Source of the DNA: Byssothecium circinans
Taxonomy: Eukaryota > Ascomycota > Dothideomycetes > Pleosporales > Massarinaceae
Direction of reading: 5' to 3'
NCBI GenBank assembly: GCA_010015675.1
Contig: ML977001.1
Coordinates: forward strand, 29,197-93,196
DNA length: 64,000 nt
In this document: one piece after another, positions 1-13,663 of the stretch
Layout of the letters: each line of letters starts with the position of its first letter
How positions within the stretch are numbered: the first letter of the stretch is position 1
Made by a program: the position numbers and the translations under genes
Notes under the pieces: generated by a model
What the model saw: only the letters and a program-made list of their open reading frames with translations
Told to the model about the DNA's origin: nothing
Databases searched by the model: none

Positions 1-849
1 GCATGACAGGAACTTGAGTGCGCCGAACTGTGTCACATCGTCTGCGTAAACACCGGTGTTGTACTCTACACACGGCAGCGAATGCGGGGGCCACATGCAT
101 CACGTACTCACTCGGTCGGGGACATTTCCCTTTCTTGCCACCCAAAGCAGCCTCGCCATCTCACCTCGTGCGCCAGTTCAACGTCCCCCTCTCTCCCTTA
201 CCAGCATCGTTACCAGAATACCCTTTCACGGGTACTGCCTCTGTACATCCGTTGTTTATTTTTATCCCAACCCCTTCTCCCACCATCCACACACCGCGCA
301 CCAGACCCCGGACCATCCGTTCCCCGTCCCCATCCCCTTCCTCCACCGTCAACGTGCTCGCTGCGTGCTCACTGCATGCATATCGCAACTGTTTCGAAAC
401 ATTTTAAGCCCGTTTCGGCCTTGGCTTCCCTTCTCGATGTCTTCCCTGTCGTCTATATATTGGATTCGCCTTACTTCTTATGTACTGTAGACTCGAAAGC
501 GAAGAGCCTGGTTGCCTCGTTAGCTGAGGAAAGACACACTACGTTAGCGGGTGAGATGGAGGTATTTTGGGGCATTAACATTACTATTCTGAATGGCTAG
601 AGCTTACTCTGTGCAGATGATGCCCTCGCTTTCGCTTCGAGTACAAGAATACCGACACAGAAACAGACATAGATCCAGATACAGATCCAGAAACAGAAAC
701 AGGACGTACATGTATGTACAGGACATGAAATGCAGGTACAAAAATACAAAAGTAATACTAAAACAACACTTCGCAAAAAAAGTTTTGGAAAAAATAGAAA
801 CACAACCCCCCAAGCGCAAACCCCACACGCCTCTCTCTTTTCCCTCCCT
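1..849. other. Intergenic, CT-rich, no gene seen
   Basis: No open frame here resembles a protein. Positions about 165-360 are strongly C/T-rich on the plus strand, as in many ascomycete promoters, and a TATATATTGG stretch lies near 454. This could be the promoter of a gene whose coding part is not recognisable here. Positions about 650-705 hold a degenerate repeat of ACAGA/ATCCAGA units. The right end is the 3' flank of the minus-strand gene ending at 850. Confidence 0.5.
648..705. repeat. Degenerate A/C/G-rich short tandem repeat
   Basis: Imperfect repetition of 6-8 base units (ACAGAAACAGA, ATCCAGATACAG) lies in the 3' flank of the proline-rich gene. It is seen directly in the sequence, and no function is implied. 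Confidence 0.6.
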
Positions 850-3372
850 CTAGTGCCCATACTCCCTCAACACCTCATTATAAGGCTGATAGAACTTCGT
901 ATCCCTAACCTGACTCCCCCTCCTATCCAGACTCCTGCCCCTTCTCCCCTCCGAAAACAGCGGCTTAGGTACCAACTCCCCCTCCCACCTCTCCCTACTC
1001 CTCGCCGGCGCCGACGGCGCCCTCCGGTACCCCTCCCTCGCAGCATGGGACTCGTGGTATGGACTTAGCGGCGGGTACACTGTATTCCCCTTCCTCGTTG
1101 CCGTCGCTGTCGGCTGCGCAGCACCAGGAGTGGTAGAAGCGAAATCGATACCTTGACAAGCAAAAGAAGCGTCAGAACCATTTCTCTTCCTAGACGTCGT
1201 CCAGGCACCAAGGCCCGGGGGTTTTTCTTTTCCGTTTTCCTTGCCTTTACCTTCTTTTTCCTTCTCCTTTTCCTTTTCCGTGGTGAAGATTTCCTGCCAG
1301 AAGGAGGATGAGGAGTGGGAGGGCTTGTGGGAGGGCTTACTTTTAGTAGGTGCGAGGCCTGGACGCTGTTTCGAGGCTATGGCTTCTGTCGCGAGCGCTG
1401 GTGGCGGCGGTGGCGGGGGAGGAGGAGGAGGAGGAGGAGGGAGATATGTAGGTGGTGGTGTAGGAGCGCGGAGGTTTCTCTTACTGATATTTGGTGTTTG
1501 ACTCCTACCCCTCCGTCCCCGCTCATACCCCGATACTACACTGGTCGTGCTCGCCATGGACACATGCGCCGGACGGCCGCCACCGATGATGGGCTGCGGT
1601 CTCGAGATGTGGAGTTTCAGCGCGTTCTGCTTGGAGGAAGAAGACGTGTTAGCGAATGGTCTGGCAGGTTGTTGGGAAACTTGATGGTCAGTGTCCTCCA
1701 CAGCGCAGAGTCTATGCAGAAAACGAGAGAACCCGTTTTTCCCTTGCTTTTGCTTCTTACCGACCGTGGTGTGCTGTTCGGCAGAAAAAGGGGCAGCATA
1801 GGAAATTCCAAGACCTACGGGTGCTGGTACCACAGGAGATGGCGGAACAGGCGGAGGAGGTAAACCCCTCTTCACCGCATTCCTCCTATATATATCCTCC
1901 TCGCGCTCTCGCTGATCCACAACATCGACTCCACGACTCGCCATCGTCCCCCCGATGCCCAACCCCAAGGCAGAAGAACCCTTTCTCGAGCCGGGACTCG
2001 GGGGCACAGGCGGCGGTGGAAGACCGCGTTTCCCCTTCCCCGAGTTTCTAACTTGTCTGCGAGATCGCGGCGCTGGATCAATGTGCGGGACGCGTCGGTA
2101 TGGCTTGGCCCTGTCAATGAAGACTTCTTGCGCGTCGTGGGTTACGCTGGTGGAGGCGCCGACTTCGATGGTGAAGCCGGATTGGGGGGTGCCACTCACC
2201 GCTGTGCTTCCACTTGTTCCTACGCGGGAGTTCTTTGACGCGGTCGAGGAGTTAGTTGACGAGGAGCCGCGCTGTGGGATATGCTTCGAGGGATGTTTGA
2301 ACCCCATACCTGGAGGAGGGCGAGGAATAGCTAGGGGAGAGGGCGAGTGTGAGCGTGAGCGTGAACCTGTGCACTCACTCCCATCAGTCATCGAACGAAG
2401 CGGCGACGAAGACGTCGTCCGCATCGGCCAAACCGTAGACGCATTACTATCTTCCCGTCCCCTTATGACAGTCTCGTAGATATCGTGAAGCTGCACTTCC
2501 TGCGCCTGCACCCGCTTGAGCGCTTTATTCTGCTTGCGCAGGCTCTGGATCCCGAGCCAAAGTTTCTGGCCTTCACCCTTGGGACCTGCGGTGTAAATAT
2601 CCTTAGCACTGCGGTAAATGGCAGCGAGGGGGGGCGTACTTTTCCATGCCACGGCGTGGGTGTCCACGCTACTGGACGTACAATGTGTCGTGGAAGAGCG
2701 GTCCTTTTCACTCTTGGTCTCCTCTATTTTGTCACTGGAGCGAGGGGAGGGAGGTCCTGGACTTCTCGCCGTCTCGAAGCTCGGAAATGCAGTCATCGGG
2801 GACTCTCTCTGCCTCTGCTGTTCGCTTTCTCGGGCGTAGGTTCGGGAGAGACTCTCATTGGAATCCCTAATAAATGCCCATCCGATGTCAACGGGCGGCT
2901 TCTCACTAGGGGCGAGCTCCGGTCTGTCCAGGCTGATCGGCGACACTGGATTATCCATCCCAGCCAGCAAGCCCTCGGAAAGCGGCGACACTTTCGCCGT
3001 CTGGGGTAAGATGAATGGCGTTTTTGGGAGCGAATATGTTCTCCGCTCTGGCTGGGGCCAGTTGGCTGGATTCATGTAGAAGCTCTGACGGGGCCCGTCA
3101 TCTTCTGTGTCGGTTGAGTATATGGACTCTGATTCGTAGAGTGAGGGTGTGCTGGATGGTCGACTATACAGATCAGCATTATCAGGAAGGTAAGGATTGG
3201 ATTGCTTCAGGGTTTGTACTGGCTCCGTGATGCGCGAAGACGATGCTTTGTTGAAATTGGATCTGTTATCGACGGCGGCCCTTTTGCTACCTCGCATGTT
3301 GTCATCCATCGGGCCAGGGCCGCGGAGAAAAGATTTGGTGATGACTGGAGGCGGAATCCTGGGATTGGTCAT
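850..3372 (-). CDS. Disordered proline/serine-rich protein, 840 aa
   Basis: One uninterrupted frame. The frame stays open upstream to 3483, but the first ATG is at 3372, so that start is used. The product looks almost wholly disordered: Ser/Pro-rich throughout, a run of about 14 prolines near residue 640, repeated PPPPVPPSP blocks near residues 500-550, and a Lys/Glu tract (EKEKEKEKEGKGKENGKEK) near residue 700. The last 15 residues (YQPYNEVLREYGH) look ordered and may be the conserved part. There is no signal peptide, membrane segment or catalytic motif. Proline runs next to basic stretches suit binding of SH3, WW or profilin partners, as in fungal cytoskeletal adaptors, but that is inference only. 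I do not recognise the family. Confidence 0.8.
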   Translation of the reverse strand: MTNPRIPPPVITKSFLRGPGPMDDNMRGSKRAAVDNRSNFNKASSSRITEPVQTLKQSNPYLPDNADLYSRPSSTPSLYESESIYSTDTEDDGPRQSFYMNPANWPQPERRTYSLPKTPFILPQTAKVSPLSEGLLAGMDNPVSPISLDRPELAPSEKPPVDIGWAFIRDSNESLSRTYARESEQQRQRESPMTAFPSFETARSPGPPSPRSSDKIEETKSEKDRSSTTHCTSSSVDTHAVAWKSTPPLAAIYRSAKDIYTAGPKGEGQKLWLGIQSLRKQNKALKRVQAQEVQLHDIYETVIRGREDSNASTVWPMRTTSSSPLRSMTDGSECTGSRSRSHSPSPLAIPRPPPGMGFKHPSKHIPQRGSSSTNSSTASKNSRVGTSGSTAVSGTPQSGFTIEVGASTSVTHDAQEVFIDRAKPYRRVPHIDPAPRSRRQVRNSGKGKRGLPPPPVPPSPGSRKGSSALGLGIGGTMASRGVDVVDQREREEDIYRRNAVKRGLPPPPVPPSPVVPAPVGLGISYAAPFSAEQHTTVGKKQKQGKNGFSRFLHRLCAVEDTDHQVSQQPARPFANTSSSSKQNALKLHISRPQPIIGGGRPAHVSMASTTSVVSGYERGRRGRSQTPNISKRNLRAPTPPPTYLPPPPPPPPPPPPPPALATEAIASKQRPGLAPTKSKPSHKPSHSSSSFWQEIFTTEKEKEKEKEGKGKENGKEKPPGLGAWTTSRKRNGSDASFACQGIDFASTTPGAAQPTATATRKGNTVYPPLSPYHESHAAREGYRRAPSAPARSRERWEGELVPKPLFSEGRRGRSLDRRGSQVRDTKFYQPYNEVLREYGH

Positions 3373-4816
3373 CGTTTCAGTGTGGTCTGTAGATCGAATT
3401 ACCTTGTTCTTACAGTGTTGAGGAATCGGCGAGCGGTGTTTTCGGAAACGGATACTACGGTGGAGATGCAGAGAAGAAAGCACGTACGCAGAATATGCAG
3501 CTGGTTCTTCTTTTGCATATCACGGCGGTGCTTGCGCCTATTACGTGTGTAGCTTAAGGCGGTACAAGCTCTGGGGTTGGTACCGCGAAATATTATGACT
3601 CCGATACCACGTGAGGGTGTGCTGTGATCTCTGGTGGTAGCAACGGCGAACAAGTGTGCGGCGCTGATGAGGATTTCGAAACGCTATGCTATGCTGTAGT
3701 AATCAATCAGTCAATAAGATAGTGTGTATGTGATATGAAGTGGGCAGCTGAACTGCAAGGGAAGGGTGCCGAGTAGTTTTATTATCTCATGGTGGCCATC
3801 CGAGCGGCTACTAAATTAGCCATCAAAGAAAGTCCAAGGCGAAATCAGGGCAGAAGACAATGGTGAAGCGTGCGGTAGAACAAAGCTCGCTTTGTCCAAT
3901 TGTTCGGACGCGTGAACGAATCGCAACTGCACAATGCTTCAATAGGCTGAGATACACTGCACTGTGGCAATGAGAAAGATTTTGATGTAGGGTTGCAATC
4001 GCAGTCTGCCTCAAAAGTGCGAGCGTGATGTGTTGGTACGTGATGGAGTGGAAATTTGGAGCACTGTCGAGGGGCAGGACGTGGTCCTACCTTTGGTCGT
4101 ACAATACCAAGTTGAAATGTGACCGTGAGCCACGTGAGACTTGTACCACGGATCTTCGACCTCGAGAGTGATTCGGCCTATTGTCCAAGGTAGTGGAGGT
4201 GATATGTGTGAAGACCCAAGTTCCATCAAGCTCGTCGAGGCTTTTAACAAGGGATTGTGGCACGGAGCACTCTATCTGAGATGCTCGTTAGCTCGATGCC
4301 TACATGTAACAACAGGGCAAGACTCACTCATGGTAAGGTAGCGCCGGTTGCTTCTGTATAACCTACCCAGGTGCCTGTTCTGGGGGAGCGGAGCCAAAAG
4401 GGACATATCCGTGAGTGCTCAAGCTCCTACGCAAAGCTCGGCCGGAGCTTTGGCAAGATACTGTAGCACATAGCCCTTGAATCGCTTCGTTGCAAGACTC
4501 AGCCCCCATGATCGGTTGGCAAGCTCGACTAGATTAAATTGCCATCATTAATGGGTCTAGTTGGATGTTAATTGGTCGATGTTTTTGCCCAAACATCTAA
4601 CGAACACTCCAGGTGTTACTGATGCCTGGGTTATACAGCCTGTCACACGTACGTAATGAACAGCGAACAGGGCAGGCAATTTGTACAGGGTCCTTGACCT
4701 CATAACGCGTATATTCATGACGGAGGTCGTTACTCTACAAATTTTTGGAGTGGAGATAGATGCCGTGCATCTTCCGTATTACCCATGCTGATGTGTTTCA
4801 GCGCCCTCTGCCCACT
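3373..4816. other. Intergenic, no gene seen
   Basis: This stretch lies between the 5' end of the proline-rich gene and the 3' end of enolase. It should hold the promoter of the former and the 3' untranslated region of the latter. Two CACGTG E-box-type hexamers occur (near 3609 and 4132). The small frames present have no protein-like character. Confidence 0.5.
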
Positions 4817-7388
<2,572 letters not shown>

Positions 7389-8179
7389 ATGTAAGAACTG
7401 CGGCCCGGCTTGCTTCAAGTATCAACTATTGACTATGTATGTAGGGAGGTACTGCTAGGAATTACGGGCAAGGACTTTACCCTCATCGCCGCGTCGAAAG
7501 CCGCCATGCGAGGCGCCACCATCCTCAAAGCCTCCGACGACAAGACCCGGGAGCTCAACCCGCACACACTGATGGCATTCTCCGGGGAGGCGGGTGATAC
7601 AGGTAACCCTCACCACTAAGACCCAAGTAGAGGATAATCTATCGTCGGATAAGGCGGCTAACATGCCCTAGTACAATTCGCCGAATACATTCAAGCGAAC
7701 GTACAGCTGTACTCGATGCGCAACGGCATGGAGCTCTCACCGTCCGCGACCGCCAACTTCGTCCGAGGAGAACTCGCCCGCGCGCTGAGATCACGGAGGC
7801 CCTACACTGTGAACCTGCTGCTGGGAGGGTATGACAACATTGCGGATAAGCCGACGTTATACTGGATCGACTACCTGGCGAGTTTGGCGCCGGTACCGTA
7901 CGCCGCACATGGCTACGCTCAGTACGTTCACCATACATTGTTATCACTATTGTAGATCTTACACTGACGGAACTCAGGTACTATTGCCTCTCCCTCCTAG
8001 ACAAGCACCACCACCCCGACATCAACTACGAGCAGGGCCTCAAGATCCTACGCATGTGCACGCAGGAGCTGAAGCGTCGTCTACCCATCGATTTCAAGGG
8101 CGTCATGGTCAAGGTGATAACGAAGGATGGCATAAAGGACGTCGAGTATGAGGATGATGTCAAGGTGGCTATACCGTGA
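7389..8179 (+). CDS. PRE1: Proteasome subunit beta4 (PSMB2/Pre1 type), 4 exons
   Basis: Non-catalytic beta subunit of the 20S proteasome core. Exons are 7389-7390, 7445-7602, 7672-7921 and 7978-8179, giving 203 aa. The ATG is split: only A and T lie in the first exon, then a GTAAGA donor, and the acceptor TGTAG is followed by G GAG GTA. The amino end becomes [20 protein letters not shown], the normal start for this subunit. This subunit class has no propeptide and no catalytic threonine, and none is seen. Other landmarks are [18 protein letters not shown] and [20 protein letters not shown]. All introns are GT-AG and keep frame. The ECM29 proteasome scaffold gene is in the same window at 34-40 kb. 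Confidence 0.95.
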
Positions 8180-9541
8180 GCAATGGAACTGACGCACGCT
8201 GGCATGAATGGATGGTATAGCACATCGGAGTTTTGGTAGCGCCACTGTCATGAGTGTACAACATCATCTACGCACGTGCCAATCAAAGGGACATGCCTGC
8301 CGGGCAGATAGATTGGGCTGGATATGCATAGACCCGATTCATGATCTTGGGACCACCTCTACTGCTTCGTGTCTGTCATTCCTTCTTTCAGATGTTGCCT
8401 CAGACTCAGCATCAAATCCCATCCCTCCAAAAATGCTGTCCACAGCCACCTTTGAAGCTCCAGACGATCAGATCACTGGCATCCCTCATCTTTTTCTCTA
8501 GGCCTTCTTCTGACAACCTAGCTCCTCACCTACATTGTCCATCCGCTCACTAGCTCCCGTTCAAATACTACCCTCCCTTCCTCCCCCATACCGTCTATCA
8601 ACTCCATCTACAATCAAGAACCCCACGCCCAACACGGCTACACTCGCTTGCCCACCAAACACATCTGAATCCTTCCTTCTATCTCGCTCTTCTAAGCAGC
8701 TGCTCAAGTACCGCCACAACAACACCATCAACCATTCAACGTAAGCATGTAACTAAATCTGCACATTCCGCGCTAGCAACTCACCCTCATAAGGAGCGGG
8801 GCGAAGCCGCTTCCGTCCAGGCACAAAATCCCATGATCGACATAATGCAAGACACGCTATACGTTAGTACCCCCCGACATCTCCCCAGGGGAACGTAGCA
8901 GCAGAGCACGATTCCAAGCATTTTCTTTTGCCCCAGGTGCCAGGTGGGCCGCGGACGCGCGGGATCTCCGGTCATCCATGATGACGGATTTGGATCGATC
9001 CGGTGAAGTGGAAGGACGCAGGTACATCCGCGTGCGGGAAGAGCTTCGAAGATGTCGAACGATTGGATCTATACATACGTGGTACCGGCGAGAGGCAGGC
9101 CTTGGTACTGGTATTAAGTGTGTCCGGAGACACGCTTTAGGGGATGTCGTCGTGCTCACGGCCGCGCTTGCTTGGGACTTGGGGTGAGAAAGCCAAGGGA
9201 GGCGTTTTGCAGCGTATGTCGGTTTGGGGATGGGGATGACTGTTGGATCTTCTCGGTGGAGCATGCTTTGGGTGGATTATTGATTGGATGGTAAAGGAGG
9301 TATTGATAGCATGTGTCGTTTCTAGTATTTGACCACAAGATTATACAGCACTGCTGGAACTCGACCTCGAACTCGAACTCGGCGGTGCTCTCAACTATAC
9401 ATGTAAAAAGACACGATGAGGAGATGGCTCATCAAGGCATCGACGATCTTCAAATCCAAAATAAAACAGACCGTAGTAGCTTCCCACTACATCAAGCAGT
9501 CCTTTATACCCACCACCCACCCAACAACCCGCCTCACCACC
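8180..9541. other. Intergenic, no gene seen
   Basis: Lies between the convergent 3' ends of PRE1 and PEX1. CT-rich tracts occur around 8380-8720. The short frames present (for example on the minus strand at 8857-9264) show no family resemblance and no consistent coding character. Confidence 0.5.
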
Positions 9542-12500
9542 TTACATCAAACTTGACCGCCCCCCAATCTCCGTTCCCCCCTGCCCACTAGGCATCTCCC
9601 CATTCCTCCCCACCACAAACTCCCTATAAATACCCTCCAACCGTCGTCTCTCCTGACGACTAATACTACTCCGTGTGCTCGCCATACTACTCTCAATATG
9701 CTTCCACTCGATCCGTGGTTCCGATCTCTCTGTCGCTTCTCCCTTGCCTTTTTCGCCGTCATCGTTGTAGTCTTTACTACCCGGTCGCTGCTGTTGCTGT
9801 TGCTGGATTTGCTTTTGTTTGCGGCGGAGGGTTTGTAGAGCAGCGATTTTCTGAGCGATGAGGGTGCGCTCGGTGAGTTGGGACGAGGGGAGCGGTTTGG
9901 AGGTATCGGAGGGCGTGGGAGTGGGGTCGCCGAAACGGAAGTGTGTGAAAGATGGGATGCGGGGCTCTTTGCCTGAGGAAGAGGAGGTGGTTGTGTAGTT
10001 GGAAGAAGAGGGAGTCTTTGCGTTGCCGTTCCTGGAAGGGTCGCCGAGTTCAGTGTCGCCTAGGGCGTCATGGATGGCTTCGAGTTGCGCGTTGTAGACG
10101 ACGGCTTGTAAGTCGGCGCCAGAGTGACCTTCGGTGCGTTGAGCTATCTCGCGCAAGTTCTCACCTTCAGCGTCGGGATTAAGAATAGAGGGCGCAAGGC
10201 GTAGTTTGCGCGTCACGGCGTTAAGGATGTCGATGCGTTCCTCTAGAGCGGGCATGTCGCAGAGAAGACTCTTGTCTAGTCGACCTGGACGAAGGAGCGC
10301 AGGGTCGATGAGGTCGGGACGTGATGTTGCGGCAAGTACGTACACACCACTCAAGCCTTCAGCGCCATCCATCTGGGTGAGCAGCTGGTTGACGACACGA
10401 TCAGTGACGCCTGTGGAATCATGACCACGTTTAGGGGCTATGGAGTCGAATTCGTCGAAGAAGAGTACGCAGGGTCTTGCGGCTTCGGCGCGCTCAAAGA
10501 GGTCGCGAACAGACTTTTCTGATGCACCGATATACTTGTTCAAGATTTCAGGGCCTTTGACGGAGATAAAGTTCAGGCCACATTCACCTGCCACGGCAGA
10601 GGCGAGGAGTGTTTTGCCACATCCAGGATAGCCGTAGAGGAGTAAACCAGATCGTAATCGGAGAGGACATTGCGCGAAGATGGGTGCATATGTTGTAGGG
10701 TACTGTAGCGTTTCTAGGAGGATCTGTCGGGTTTCCAAAAGACCACCTATTGAATCCCATTTAGTGGTCGATGATTGAAGAGTCACATTGCGTAAGGAAG
10801 CTGGTGTGAAGCCGGTTAGCGCGGCGCTATAATCCTCTCGGGTCAGTGATACTGTTGTCGAATTAGAGTCTTCGGTAACGGAGCGGATAAGAGCTTCGTT
10901 GCGTGCTCGTGATGTGAGGAGAACCAAGTCGCCTGGCATATAACCATCTGTTTGACCGGCAAGGTCTAGAAAGTCGATGGCAGGATCAAGAATGAAGCCG
11001 TCCTCTTCTGACGTTTCGTCGTATTGTATGCTTCCCCCACTTGGCTGGCTTCGATGGGCAGTGCTTGGGCGGCTCTCAGAAGGTGATGATGGGAAAGCGT
11101 GTCCGTTTGGTTTCTGAAGTTGAGGTGGTTGGGGTTTTGCGTCTTGGTTAGCAAGCATCTCAAGCACCTTTCGCCTGCCATCCTTATTTGGTGCCTTCAA
11201 GCTGACTATCTCTCGAACGATGTGGCCGCCAACGATAACGTTGTTCAGTGACTCCTTAGCCTGTGCTGTAGCAAGTAAAACAACGCCGGAGTCAATTGAG
11301 CAATACTGACGAACAATAGAGATAATGCTCTCGCTCACATGGCGGCTTCGTCCGTTTTCGTTACCAACTTGCAGCTCCGTTTCAACGGGGCAGAGCTTGT
11401 CAAGGTCGTCCAATATGACAACAGCGTTGCCTCCAGATCTCGCACCCCAAGCTGCAGATGCAAATATTCTGTTCAGAGTCTCCTTGATTGTGGATACTCT
11501 AGTTTCATCGGTGACCAGTTTTCTACAGGGAAAGTAGGTGGTGTTGAAGAGAAATTCGGTGCGAAGCTGATGAGCCAGGAGCTGAGCACAGTTCGATTTG
11601 CCAGCACCCAAACCACCGGTCAACAACACCGAAGAGTTATGTGTGAGGTGTGATTGCAGCTGGTCGATCAGAGCATCGATGCCCACTAGCTTTAGAGCTG
11701 TGCTTGGGAGAGGCTCGCCTTGTTGCCAACCTCTTTCCCAGCCTGATGGCTTCGATATCTCAACCCCTAGTTCCACGGGAGGTTTCCTCTCAGAAAACAA
11801 GACCCAAGACACCCTTGATGTTGGCTGTGGAGGGTCAAACTTCACCAAGCCACCTTGCCACTCCATAGTAGGATCTTCTAATGGAGGTAAGATCATTCCA
11901 TCGGTCACAGGTCCGTTTAATAGGCCATGTTGCTTGCCATATGCCGTCTTAATTTTCTGTACTGCTTCTTCTTGATCTTGTTTCGACTCGCCGCCAAACT
12001 TTAGTGATCCGTTTGCCTGGGCGGAAGTAGCAGAGAAAGGAAAGATCTTGATGGTCTTCACAACCGGATCCTTGGAGTCTTTGCCTCCTGAAGGTTTGAT
12101 AGACGAAGGCTTCGGAGTCTGATTCGGGGCAGCCTCAATCCGAACCAGCCCTCCCACAAACCCTTCGTGGCCCAGCACTTTGCTCAAATCCCTGGACAGA
12201 GCAACGTGCCGGCTGTCGGGCGCATCTTCCCAGGTTCCGACCTTCGCAACGACCTTGGCAGCAGGCTTCTCTTGTTCTTGTTCTTTCGACATGTCCACAG
12301 GCTCTTGTAATCCGGCAGGCTTGACCACAGCTACGGAGACCCAGGTGACCCCCCTTAGAGCTTTTGTAAGCAGTATATCCTTATCCACCCATATCTTCAA
12401 GCCTTCGGCATCGGCATCTTCCTCGTCAAACCATTCTTGAGCTACCCTTCGATCGACTCCGCGAAGGAACACAGCTCCGCGGCCAGCCCGCTCATCTCGG

Positions 12501-13333
12501 CCACTGCGGCGTCTGACAGTGCTGGCCGCGCTCTTGCCGCTCTTTCTCGATGCCCCACCGACGCTGCGGCTTTCACGAGCCGAGCCGCGTTCTGACTTCT
12601 GCCGCGTCTTTGGCGCGACAATGACTTCTGCATCGGGCGAGATCTTGACGAAGGATGTCTCTGCGGGAGGAGTAGGAGTGACCGAGGTCACAATGATGTT
12701 CGCGGTGGTGGTCGGCGACAGGTGGAGGGTCAAGGGGTGGGAAGACTGGGCTTGTGGGTTCGGTAGCGCGCGTATCTGAGAGAGAAAGTTCAGCTCGAGG
12801 AATTGAGCGTGCAGTTCTATCATCTCCCAGTCCACCGGAGTCAATGGCTCGATGTTGATAGTATGCGCCTGAGGGGGGTCCAGATGCAATACGATGCCGA
12901 CCTTCTGCCCCTCATTGAGCCCAATCAGTCGCGCAAAGGTTGTATCGACCTCCACCGCCTGTATGTCTTGTTCCCGTGCAGCAGGCCCGCCTCTTGTGCC
13001 GCTCAATCCCTCACGGCTGACCACGGGTGCAGGCCTACGCTTGCTCTGCATGCCCGTCCATCCCAGGAACACCGACTTCTGCGGAGAGGCATTCTTTGTT
13101 TCGGAGACGCCGGGCGGCGGAGGCTGGCGGTAGGACAGTTCGACGACGACATTCTGGGCGACCTGCGCGGGGTTCAGCTAGAACAATAGAAACATGATGC
13201 CGCCTCATACAGTATTCGCATTCACAAGAACCGAGACGAGTGACGTGGGGAGGTTGACGAGGCAGTTCTTGAGAGACTGCTGCAAGGCGACCTCAGCCTG
13301 GACGAGCTGGCCAGTAGGCTTCTTTGGCGGCAT
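9542..13333 (-). CDS. PEX1: Peroxisome biogenesis AAA-ATPase PEX1, 2 exons
   Basis: With PEX6, PEX1 forms the AAA motor that pulls ubiquitinated PEX5 from the peroxisome membrane. Exons are 13333-13211 and 13177-9542, giving 1252 aa, typical for fungi. The amino end (MPPKKPTGQLVQAEV...) leads into the PEX1 N-domain (NCLVNLPTSLVSVL, then NVVVELSYR and FLGWTGMQSK). D1 has a Walker A, GGLGAGKSN, near residue 560 and a VVILDDLDKL Walker B. D2 is canonical: GYPGCGKT near residue 887, FFDEFDSIAPKRG and LLRPGRLDKSLL. A glutamine run sits near residue 1175. The intron as drawn is only 33 nt. An in-phase alternative donor 15 nt upstream (13225) would make it 48 nt and drop five residues. The gene is divergent from MCM5, with 330 bp between start codons. 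Confidence 0.95.
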
Positions 13334-13663
13334 GGTGCTAGAGTAGGATGTGGATGTGGATGTGTGAATACAGAGTACAGCAGCTCCATCGCTCTTCCCC
13401 GAAATGCGACTGAGCTCTGCGCTGCCGAGGTTGAGCGATTCCGACCTGGATTGGGAGCGGCCAGAATGTGAGTCGCCCACAGCCAATCATGAAGCGCTGC
13501 CCCTCCCTGTCCCTGTCGACGCGACACGCGAAAGAACGCGCCTGCCAGCCCCATCCCATCGTTGACCGTTGACCCATTGCGCCCATCCCCCTCCATACCC
13601 ATTTCTCTGCAGACCACCGACCGCCGCGCCGACTCTCACGCTTCCTACAGACCCTGAGCCGCA
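13334..13663. promoter_or_regulatory. Divergent promoter PEX1 / MCM5 with ACGCG cluster
   Basis: Three ACGCG cores occur in 22 bases at 13519-13540: ACGCGAC, then CACGCGAAA at 13525-13533, then AACGCG. They sit about 125 bases upstream of the MCM5 ATG. In budding and fission yeasts ACGCG is the core of the MluI cell-cycle box bound by MBF, and CRCGAAA is the SBF site. Both control replication genes, MCM5 among them. Use of the box here is inference. Confidence 0.6.

Noticed and set aside
3790..3830. tRNA-like stretch GGCCATCCGAGCGGC
   Set aside because: It resembles a D-arm, but no matching acceptor stem, anticodon arm or T-loop follows.
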